DNA from: Eumeta japonica
Taxonomy: Eukaryota > Arthropoda > Insecta > Lepidoptera > Psychidae
DNA: 64,000 nucleotides
Direction of reading: 5' to 3'
Assembly: GCA_005406025.1 (NCBI GenBank)
Contig: BGZK01001029.1
Span: 1 to 64,000, forward strand
Part shown: one piece after another, positions 54,093 to 64,000 of the stretch
How the letters are laid out: every line of letters starts with the position of its first letter
How positions within the stretch are numbered: the stretch's first letter is position 1
The notes under the pieces: generated by a model
What the model was told of the DNA's origin: nothing
The model's database searches: none
The model's input: only the letters and a program-made list of their open reading frames with translations
Position numbers and translations under genes: made by a program

Positions 54093-55985
54093 TTTACAGG
54101 TTAACAAAATTTTAGATTTAGGCATCACTGGGATACATAAAAGAACAAGAATGCAATGGAAAAATTTTTTTGCCATTTTTTCAATTAGTTATGCAATGGT
54201 TAATTTACGTAAATTTTAAATAATTAATTAATAATAGCATAATGTATTATATAAAAATCTGAATAATTTTTGAATTACAAATCTTTTTTCATTACTTGAA
54301 TCCATTTTCAAATAGCTACAGAATAGATTCTCGTTGAATGATTAAAAAAAATAATTTTATACTTTTTTATTAATTATTGAAAAATTCATAAACTGAAAAA
54401 GTAATTATTTTTATTTAAATATCGATATCATTTCGTTTTTGGTTTTGATAAAAACTGCGTGAAAATAATTTCAAATTTTTTTTTTACTTCCGTTGTTTAA
54501 ATATTTTTACATACAATAACACAAAATAAACAAAAAAAAAACAGATCACCAAAAAATTATTTATGTGATATTAATTTTTTTTCTTTTTGGTAATCTATTC
54601 GTTAATAAAAGTATTTTTTTTTTAAGAAATAAATCATTTCTTCAAAACATTTATTTATTGCTTAAAAACGCATTTGTTAGTCAACAATTATTTTGGAACT
54701 TTATGTTAAGGAACCGTTTTTTCTTTAAAATAATTTTTATTGTTCTTTCGGATTACGACAAAAAAATTAAAAATTGTTTTGGAAAATTTTATTTGTTTAC
54801 TTAGTAAAAAATTTATAGTATAAACAAATGGAATTCCACGGGTTTTTTTTATACATACTAAATTAAATGTTAAAAACAGTCATGTGTTATTTATCATAAA
54901 AAAAAATTCAATCTTATAATATTTTTGTGTCTTGAAACTCGTTAGTTTAATTTTCATTGTTGTCATTGCAATCAAAATAACTTATAAACTATTAAAGATA
55001 CGACAGTAACACATTAAGTCTTTTTTATTCTCTATTAGGCAATGAACAATTCGAGCTATTAATTTAAGCTTTAGCTGCAATATTTATTTAATTATTGGCT
55101 AATATTTCCAAAAAAAGGAAGGAAAAAATTTTTTCGGCCTTTCAAGTTCTAAAATCTTATTAACTGTTAAAGATACCACGAAACTGCTTAAAATCTTTTT
55201 TTATGTTCTGTTGATTGACAAATAAAATGAGCTCTTAATCACAGCTCTACCTCAATCACTTGCTGAATTATTATTTATTAAAATGAACGAAAATGATGAA
55301 ATGGTTATATTCATTTATACAGGGCTTCAATGCAAGTACATAGCGATATTGTTTTACATTATAATATTCACCTATCTTATAACTTATAATAACGGAATAA
55401 TAGTCAAGTGCTATTTTTCAAGTGTTAAAAGGCAAGTAGGACCCTCGCATATTATAGTGGACGATGAATCATATCACCAAGGAGTATTATAACAGTCAGC
55501 GAGCTAGCTGAGGTAGAATTTATTTTATTTTTTACAAACGTGAAGGCTTAGGGCGATTTACAATTTTCACTCTCGAAAAATTAAGCATTTATTTATTATT
55601 CTTTTAGAATTACGTGTATTAACTTAACGTATTTTAAAACTTAGCAGCGATCCGTAGACACGGTAGTGTCTCGCGCCAAGTACACGTTAAACATATGGTT
55701 ACTTTATTTTATCTACTAAATTTATTCGCCGTTTATAATAACCTACTTTTTCACATTTAAATACACAATTTTTTTTTATTTTAAAGGTACCCTGCTTTAT
55801 GGTGTGCTCTAGAACACGATCTGTTCAAAATGTAATTACAATCTGTTCATCGGCTTGAGAGGGGTTGATGGACAAGCATTCAAAGAAAAAAAAATATATA
55901 TTTATATATATAATACATTTAATATTAATTTATTATTGTCACAAAATTTCTAGAAATTGTTATTCATTCCGGGAACATTTTCTCC
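54093..55985. other. AT-rich stretch, nothing recognised
   Basis: Long A and T runs. Frames at 54565-54804 and 55283-55492 are AT-driven and have no domain. Confidence 0.5.
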
Positions 55986-55989
55986 TATT

Positions 55990-56335
55990 GAAATAAAAAA
56001 TTCACAGGACACCACATTAACGAGATGAGACGGCCCGTTGTACAACTTTTAAGGTACATTTCCACGACAAATTCTGCAATTCCGTTGTCGCATGAACGAG
56101 GACATTACCGGGGGAAAGAAAAAAAAATTAAGGCGGCCGCCGCGCCGGTGTAGCCGCTGGGCAGATCTCAGATATCGCCTACGGAAATTTTCGGCCCGCC
56201 CGCCCTAGGGAACGGCATTTGTCAAGATCAGAGGAGCAATTTTTCTCTCCAGATGACAGAGCAGCGAGTCGGGAGCTAGACACTTTGCCCTCTAAAAGGG
56301 CCATCGTCAAATGCAGACCTGTTAACGTGTTTTTT
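55990..56335. other. GC-rich block, candidate conserved non-coding DNA
   Basis: Contains GGCGGCCGCCGCGCCGGTGT, CTACGGAAATTTTCGGCCCG, CCGCCCTAGGGAACGGC and GCAGCGAGTCGGGAGCTAG. No exon-like frame or repeat recognised. Function unknown. Confidence 0.25.
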
Positions 56336-57317
56336 TTTGCGAATTTATTGCCTGGAAAATTGTCGATCTCTCGATCATTGTCTTTTTAAATATCGTGCTT
56401 ACAGAGTGTCGTGCCATGAAGAGCTGGCGATTTTTAATCGTAATTTGTGATTTTTAGGACTTAAATTAATTTAATATCATATTTTTCCTAAATATCACAA
56501 ATCTTGATCTTCGTAAACTTTCACTATTTCCATATTAATAAGTGTGGTGTGCAAGTGGTGTCTATTATCAAAACTTTTAGTAGAACAACAAGCGTTTTCA
56601 TCCGGTTTTATGTGTTTTTTTCAATACTTTTCTTTAAAAGCACCTGGAACTCGTTAATATACACCTAAATACATAAATGATAAATTTAAATCATAAGAAA
56701 CGACTTGTGAGCACTTGAGGTTACAGAATTTTCAAGAACCAGTATAAATTGCAATTGCAATTTATCACTCTTTTCAGCAGATTCCATCATAATGGCAAAA
56801 TAAAAAAATGTGTGCGTGGTACGCAATTTATTCCAAACTTAATTTTATCTTTTTTTTTTACTTTTGTATTTTACATAAGTAATTTTATAAGATTTTACCT
56901 TAAGTACGAAACAACTTAATTTCATTTTTAATTGAATTCTAATTCTGAAATTAGCTGTGAACAAGTGAAATCTTTTCTATTAGTTTCCTCAACCGATTTA
57001 AAAAGAAATCCTCCGTCCGTCAGAATATTAATTAATAACAAAAGTAAACAGATTGTACTTCTTTGGAATGATTTTTTTTCCACTATATAAATAAGGGCAT
57101 GCGTGATAAAATATATATCTACACATAGTCTATCAATGACGATCTGTTGGTTTGACATGACTTTTCAAAGCGGAAATCCGTTTCTTTTTGGTTGAATCGT
57201 TTTCAGCGTGCAAATTTTGGAATATGTGAAAGGTTCTGGTAAACGCTTTTCGGAACGACCGCGGAAAGAAACATACGCTGCCTATTTAATATTTAAATGC
57301 ACGATCCATAATGCATG
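56336..57317. other. AT-rich stretch, nothing recognised
   Basis: A small palindrome ATAAATTGCAATTGCAATTTA lies near 56745; otherwise featureless. Confidence 0.45.
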
Positions 57318-57318
57318 T

Positions 57319-57411
<93 letters not shown>

Positions 57412-57425
57412 TACGTATATGTATG
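57318..57425. repeat. (TA)n(GT)n compound microsatellite
   Basis: About eleven TA units pass directly into about thirty-five GT units with single interruptions (TGTATG; TGTGGTGT). The Cys/Val-rich frames across it are artefacts. Confidence 0.95.
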
Positions 57426-57797
57426 TATTAGTCAGCGCAAACGAGCAAGCGAGCTATCAGATTGTAGACGGTAGAATAGAAAAGAAGAAGGGACATACCA
57501 CGGGAGAAGCTGCCTGGTCTCTCTTAACTGCGGGCGTGTCCTCTTCCCTCTTTCATTTTTGGGCTAAAGCACTTGATCACAGACTTGAGAAATTTAGCGA
57601 AATTAATATGGGTACATGATGCAGATTTAATGCACGGGAGCCATCACATATACGTACCCACACGAAAATTATTTGCCTACGGCGATGTTAATTTGGACCA
57701 TGAAGACAGCTAGATGGCGTCTGTTTCAATTGCGAAGGTATTGAGGAAGTAAATATGTGGAGGGATATTTTGTGCCGAACAACTATTATGCCGTAAC

Positions 57798-57940
57798 AGA
57801 TGGTCATCGCTACCCATGATCATTCACAAATACAAAGGACTCAACAGTGCTTTGCCGTCCTCTTGGGCGGGAATAGTACATCTTATGGAGAGGGATTGGA
57901 TCAATGCAACAAGGCGGAATGGGCCACCGAAACTCTTTGT
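57798..57940 (+). repeat. Dispersed lepidopteran-type repeat (CCATGG...GTTGCCG family), diverged copy
   Basis: CATCGCTACCCATGATCATTC, TGCTTTGCCGTCCTCTTGGG and GGGCCACCGAAACTC align in order with 22120-22300. More diverged than the copy at 28.48 kb. Confidence 0.4.
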
Positions 57941-60599
57941 ACGAATTTCACATGTTGAGCCGACTTATTTCTGTGCTGCAGCTAAGCTGGCCATAGTACG
58001 ACTCTACAATAGCTTGTATTTTATATGAGATTTTGGTGAAATACTCAAAAAGAAGGGACTCTTTTTAGACTAAATGATAAGATTATACATCGTAGCTTGC
58101 TTTTACATACGATAGTAAAATAAAAATATTATTATGTCGTGGAAAAAACTAATAAAACGTAAACAAGTACAAAATTACTGTCAACCAGAACTATCAAACA
58201 CAATTCATATTACGGCTCAATTATTAATTTATTTCGTTAAACATATTTTATTTATAAAGTAAACATACACATTATATAGGTTAACACGCCCTTATTTTTT
58301 AGACATCGATGTCAGTGTGTTTGATATCATATTGACAGAATTATGCTTCAGGAGAGTTCTCTAATATGAGGCATCAGTTGTCGATGCCCGCGTAGACAGG
58401 CTTTTCGGATGTGATGAAATGACATCTCCACGTTCCACTTAATAAAATGCATGATGCTGAAGCTATATACGTTTGGATTCTGTCAAATGTCACTTTTTTT
58501 TTTAAATTAAAGTACCCATGCAACCGAGCGATTCTAGGCGTCTTTCGAGTTTACCACGGGAATATGATAATTTATTACAGGAATGCTTATATTGATTTGC
58601 AATAATAAATATTGAAACATATAAATATAACAGGATGAAAACATTTTATTTGTTTAGTGTCGTCTGTTGTTTATATGATTTAGTGCAATTTGTTGTTGAC
58701 AACCAATAACAAAGCGACAATCTTAAAATTTTAAGAAATGGCGCAAAACAGTAAAATAACGACTAGACTTGATTTTTTCACCTCATTTTCCAAAAAAGAC
58801 ACCTATATAGATAAATTTGGAAACAAAAATTTTATAAAAAAATTGCCATCAAAATCATTACGGCTATTTCTGGTCATATCAATATATATGTACATAGAAT
58901 AATAACAATAAAAATAGGTCTTTAATTTATATCAATTTCAAAACTAATCTTCTCTCCGACAAATATGCGTTATTCAGACCTGCGACGGCGCTCCTTTTCA
59001 TCCCTTGTTTTTATTTTTGCGTTTCATTTAATTCTTATTTACATTCTACTTTTTTATATTTCATTTAACTTTCATTTACATTTCTCTCGATCCCACGTTT
59101 AGCGTTTTTTAAAAGAAAATTTCTCTTTCTCTCGTAATTCGTTGCGAACGCTCCCATTGTACTTCTTGCAATTCCTTTACTCGAGAACTTCAGCTTTATT
59201 TTTTTCTCCCAACTCTAAGTTGTGAAATTAATATACTATAAATACGACGTTATGTATGTTATTTCTTTTTGGTATTCTTTATAGAACATGTATAAATTCC
59301 ATTGACGTAACCTCTATGCACATTGAACAATTTAATATTATCATATTATTTGTATGCTATTCGTTATACATTTTTCAATAAATACACTTAATTGAAACTT
59401 TGAATGTGTATGTGTTTGTTTTTTTCGAGTTAATTTCTGAAAAGAATGTAAGGTTTATAATAAATTTAACATTAAATAATAAATTTATTTGGATATGAAG
59501 CACTCTAAAAAATGTATTGATTTCAAATGGGTTGTCCTTCGGAAATTTAGTTTTAAGACGATGTTTTTTTGTTGAATTATCTATAATAATGTCTAAAAAC
59601 GCCCATTATCTGCTATTTTCCCACTTCGGAAAGTACACAATACTTCATGTTCTAGTGTGATTCGCGCTTGTCCTATTTAATGCGCCTTTAAAACAAAATC
59701 ATATAACCTGTATACATTTTCAAGACTTTTCTAATATTTCTAAAACTTTCAATGAATAATCTCGAAAAACTTTTCTGTAAGGAAAGTTATGTGGTCATCC
59801 TACAAAGATTATTTGAATTCAAGTGAATATAATTTTTCTAAATTTACAGCCTTTCCTGAAACTGGCGATTGAACATACCAACGGAATAATTTGTCAGGAC
59901 TAGTCATTTTGTAAACCTATTTTATCATATTGCCATTATGATATGAATGCTAAAGCTGCTTTTTTGTAATCCGTTATTAAATTGTGATGTATTTAATTCT
60001 AAATATACTGTATCTGGCACCTGGTGAAAGATTTACAATAACCACATTTAATAATTTATCTTTAATTATTCCATAATATTGGACTTGATGAAATAATACG
60101 CACTAACTTTTTAGTTACACTATAGTTAACGTCGTAACAGATAATTATTTTTTAATGTAATTTAATGTGATTCCATGTAATTTCCATTTTTAATTTTATT
60201 TCCACGTTACTTCTATGACTTTGGTCCTTATGTAACCTTGAATATTTGTTATAAGTGCAGTTACACAGCCATCACTTATAGAGAAACAGTTTTCAGTCAC
60301 TTAATAAAATAAAATGACTCTACATTTAAGGAAAACTTATAGAAATACAATTTATCAAATTCGCATATCAGAATACAAAATTGTCACGTAGCTATCATAC
60401 CATTATCCATTGATTCAAATTAACGTATCTAACAATATACAGCATCATTGACGGTTCGGTCATCATTTTCAGGGAAAAAAACTTAAAATAATGATTTTCT
60501 TTATTGATATAATCATTTAGTTATTAATGAATTCAGTTATAACGCATTCCTTTCCACTATACTGCATAGAATTAAGACGAAATATGCGAATTCAAACGC
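57941..60599. other. AT-rich stretch, nothing recognised
   Basis: No element, exon or RNA gene supported in this 2.6 kb. Confidence 0.5.
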
Positions 60600-60930
60600 A
60601 AAAATTCTTCTTATGTTTTATCGCCGATAGATTTCCGAGACGGCGTCGCAAGTGGGCAGCGCTTCGGCCGGTCATAGCGCTTTCCTCTCACGTACAGAAA
60701 CGCCGGGATCAAGTTTCTCGGTAATAAATGTGGGCATTCATGCCTATTGAATTTTCTTTTGGTGAAAATCTTTCAGGCTATGCCGCCCATGAAATTGCAC
60801 CGAGAGGTAGGCATCCGGGCTACGTCAGATGTGCCCGTTGGAACAATGGGGATTCGAAGGTCGGAATTGAGCGAATGAAGTTTTCTATTATTATGTTTTT
60901 TTTTTTGTGGAATTATCACGGGGCGAACGA
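60600..60930. other. GC-richer block, unassigned
   Basis: Includes GAGACGGCGTCGCAAGTGGG, GCGCTTCGGCCGGTCATAGC, ATGCCGCCCATGAAATTGC and CATCCGGGCTACGTCAGATG. Two short frames (60527-60724 and 60728-60952) have no recognised product. Confidence 0.25.
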
Positions 60931-60932
60931 GC

Positions 60933-61200
60933 GTGACAATCGCCGCCTATAGAGAAACCCAGGAGGGTCGCTAGTGCGTTGCCGGTCTTGTAAAAAGTTG
61001 TATGGTCTTTTTTTGAGACCCTCTTATCGTAGTTCGTTGGAAATACCGTTGGTGGTAGATAATTTCGAGGTTTTTCCATATGTGACAGAAAATTGCACTG
61101 AATCTTACGGTGGTAATACGTCAACAGTCAAAATGGTGATGATGGTGTTTCTGAAAAGAGTGACTATGATGGAATCCGGCGGCAAGAATAAAGTTAACTA
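60933..61200 (+). repeat. Dispersed lepidopteran-type repeat (CGCCGCC...GTGCGTTGCCG family), copy with extended 3' part
   Basis: AATCGCCGCCTATAGAGAAA, then GGAGGGTCGCTAGTGCGTTG and CCGGTCTTG. The continuation to about 61200 may belong to the same insertion or be host DNA. Confidence 0.4.
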
Positions 61201-61204
61201 ATTT

Positions 61205-62138
61205 TGCAATGCGGTCCCCATAATATATGTCATAAAACATGCATCAATAGAAATGACATCTCTTTGCAAAGCTAAAGCGTTGAGCTGACAGAATGTTACA
61301 GGGTTGTCGATAGTTTGAGAGGCCCTAAGTTAGTTGCAGTGTTCAGGTAGAAGTTAATATAATTTTGATTCATTTTGATTCTTATTTATTCAATCCTAGG
61401 AGACACTACAATTTTTTTCACATCTTTAATTTTTTCTTAGACTCTAACTTAGACATATTTGCTTATATTTTGCCTTCTTATTTCTTTTTTTATTTTCTTT
61501 CTCATACTACTTACATTTCTATGAAGACATTTGTGCATTTTTATTATATCTGCCACCTTATTACTGTTTTTACAGTTCTCCTTCTAATCTGCAATCTTTT
61601 AGATTTCTATGTTCACACTTAACGATGAATAGTCGGTTTACGGTTTTGGTAGTTATTCGAGAAACTTTCCTTGTTTCAACAGATTATTCCCAGACAACTT
61701 CGCATCTCAATCCGAATATCTATTTCCGCTACTGTCCCTGCACGTTTCCAAATAACGATATAACATTCCTCAGAAACATGCAGAATGTACTGGAATCAAG
61801 CGAGATCACAAGCAAGGTGCAGCGAGTACTTTAACCAAAGGCTGCATAGGTAGTGTGTAAACCCGCAGTGCCTATCAACTCACTGCGTATGTATTTTTCG
61901 GCAAATCTTATAAATATCTCCTTCCACATATTAGCCAGTGGTTATGATGATCTACTACATTTAGAAGATTCTCTGGCATATTACTCATAACTTGTAATGC
62001 GAGTATTTTGAGCTAAAATAATACATCATTCTAAAATTTTATTTACATCTAATACCATCACGATCGTTGTCGTTAGCATAATAGTATATTTTATAATTAT
62101 TTTTTTTATTTTAGGTCAACACTTTTGTTACCTAACTT
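61205..62138. other. Mostly AT-rich stretch, unassigned
   Basis: A 69-codon frame (61625-61834) of mixed composition has no domain I recognise. Confidence 0.4.
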
Positions 62139-62363
62139 TTACACTTTTTTTTTCATAAGACTCCTCTTTACTGTAACAACTTTCAAATTTGTTTCCACAC
62201 CATTTGTACACTTCTTCTTACGCCTTCCTCTCAGCTTGTGTTTTTCACTTTTGATCATTTTCTTAGTCACATAACTTTTATTCTCACCACATATCTGAAA
62301 CCTTACTGTGTTGGCGGGAATTCTTTGTCGTTCTTGCCATTCCAGCTTACGTGCCATTCTCAT
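62139..62363 (-). other. 74-codon basic open frame, unassigned
   Basis: Starts at ATG 62363 (MRMARKLEWQERQRIPANT) and stays open to a TAA at 62139. Basic, with VRFQICGENKSYVTKKM and KHKLRGRRKKK. The frame is less AT-driven than others here, and the spacing of C, K, Y and K faintly recalls a zinc-finger linker, but the metal ligands are not complete. Possible exon remnant or chance. Confidence 0.2.
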
Positions 62364-64000
62364 TAGCCATGCTATTAATTTGTCTCACTTTATATATTAA
62401 AATAAAATAAAAATAAATAAAAAAAAAACATAAAAAAACATAGCTCGATGTTGTTATGGCCGTTATGTGGCCGATAGAACCAAATCTCTTAGAAATAGTA
62501 AATAAATCTTCTAAATAGCAAAGGAAACTGAGTTTATGTTGCATGAAGTAGACGGATTTTATTTCTAAACCTCTCTCGTGACTAAATAATCGTTTCCCGC
62601 TGACTAATACTATTCCAAAAAAAAGTATATTAACAAATCAGAAAACCTGTTTCATTTGAGAGTTTTCATTCAATTTAATATTCATGGAATTATCCGAATA
62701 TCGATGCACATAAAATTGCGCATTTTAAAAATCGTTATAAATCCAGCATAATTTTTTATATTTATGTTGCGAACACGAAAGAAAATGTGAAACAGGAAAT
62801 TACCCATAAAAGAAATTGTTTTTCAATTTTATGTTTTGATTTAATTGAACTATAATAAACGTTCATTCTTTCAGACTAAGATAGTACATAACCATCCAAA
62901 ACTATTAGTATATTTTTATCATAAACGATAGCAGAAAATAAGGAAAGAGATATTGCGGTACATTATGTTTACAAACCATGCTTGGTTAGTATTTTACAAG
63001 TCAGAAGGCAAAACCAATTTGTTAAGCCACTTCCTAGGGTAGAGGCCGAAAAAAACTGGGTTAAAAGGTAAAAGAAAAACAAACTAATTTAATAATACTA
63101 AGCGAAAGCCAAGGCAGAGGAGACGGGTAATATTTTTATCTCTTGTAGCACCTTCTCAGCATTCTAAAACATCTCAGGTTCGAAGTTCGTTGTAATAAGT
63201 GTTTAAAAGAAAACAAGACTATTATTTTTCGAGGCCAAAGAATTTTAGGTAAAACAAATGCAAATCATTCGTTAAAATCGCTTAACTAATCACTAATAAA
63301 TAAGAGTACCTATAAAAATAGCTACCCAAACAAGTTTTATTGACAAAAAAAAAACAGCATTCATTTTTAATTTTTAGGCGTTATTTAAGAAAAAATACAT
63401 ATGTTTAATATATTTTACCGAAATTGGTTTCTAAACGTTTAACACGCTTTACCAACCCTATCTTAAATATTTAACAAAATAATTTTATATCAGTTATAAC
63501 GATAGATACACTAACAAGTGTTCGTTTAACTTACTATCAATGGATTTATGTAATAGGAATTAAATTATTCATATCGAAAGTTCATTTTTTTCCATTAATT
63601 TTCATCATTTCATTTCAAAATAAATAAGTGATAATGAAGTAGGTACATAATAATGCCTGTGGTATTTTCAATATAAATAATATACGGTCTCGTCAGCTAC
63701 ATATATATACTTACTTTTTTAAATGCAAGTGCAGTAAGTCTTGCACTTCGATTTTTTTATCTATGTCAAGAGTGCGAGCTAAATTCACTACAGCATAACG
63801 GAGACACTATCTATTCTGAGGTATATACGAACTAGGAAAATCGATATGAACAGCGTTTACTATCAAGGTAAAGGGCATAAAATCTTAAAGATTTCATTTC
63901 TACCTCGTCGTACGAATCCTAAATTAAGGGACTATTCTGTGACGTCACCAGTAGTATGCGACATATTTTATTTCTTAAGTGTGTGCTTTTTGTGTATGGA
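62364..64000. other. AT-rich stretch, nothing recognised
   Basis: No gene or element supported to the end of the window. Confidence 0.5.

Noticed and set aside
57208..57619. Two overlapping frames with long Cys/Val runs
   Set aside because: They are translations of the (GT)n microsatellite.

Overview
This window is animal nuclear DNA, AT-rich and low in coding content, most likely from a moth or butterfly (Lepidoptera). I found no CRISPR arrays, bacterial operons, rRNA, or convincing host protein-coding gene. The lepidopteran call is an inference from repeat families I recognise from memory: the interspersed repeat whose head reads like AAGTGCGAGTCGGACTC (about 27.3, 39.8, 41.3 and 50.9 kb), the LINE tail with CCAGCAATGG (3.15 kb), ends of the type GGGCGAAGC...AAAGCTAG, and the repeat containing CGCCGCC...GTGCGTTGCCG.

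Layout. 1-6.4 kb: remnant of a LINE reverse transcriptase (RT), several non-coding repeats, a perfect 25-bp-arm palindrome, and a decayed but nearly complete pogo/Tigger-like (DDE_1) transposase with a C-terminal zinc-finger-like tail. 7.6-8.3 kb: a dispersed repeat found again at 45.4-46.3 kb. 9.5-19.6 kb: about eight decayed copies of one composite element built around a hexanucleotide array (roughly GRRAYC) and ending near CTAG. Inside this zone is a separate, well-delimited inverted-repeat DNA transposon (13552-14766) with sub-terminal repeats and the last exon of a lost gene. 18.9-20.9 kb: a LINE split by one of the composite elements. 21.3-28.6 kb: MITEs, foldbacks, SINE remnants and several GC-rich blocks, including a CpG-rich block with a strong minus-strand splice donor. 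30.1-31.9 kb: a minus-strand LINE followed by three tandem ~190-bp units. 37-41 kb: a foldback element, a long interspersed repeat and a LINE fragment. 42.4-44.6 kb: minus-strand R1-type LINE with ORF1 (gag) and the ORF2 endonuclease, but no RT. 45.5-48.9 kb: an AT minisatellite, SINE, GC-rich blocks and another composite element. 50.3-50.9 kb: second copy of the long interspersed repeat. 52-64 kb: mostly AT-rich unassigned DNA with a (TA)n(GT)n microsatellite, two dispersed repeats and one GC-rich block.

Every recognisable coding sequence belongs to a mobile element, and all are broken by stops, frameshifts or deletions. The GC-rich blocks are the best candidates for host function (regulatory DNA or a 5' exon), which would fit a large intron or a gene desert, but nothing here identifies the neighbouring gene. 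All calls come from reading and hand translation; no alignment or database search was run.
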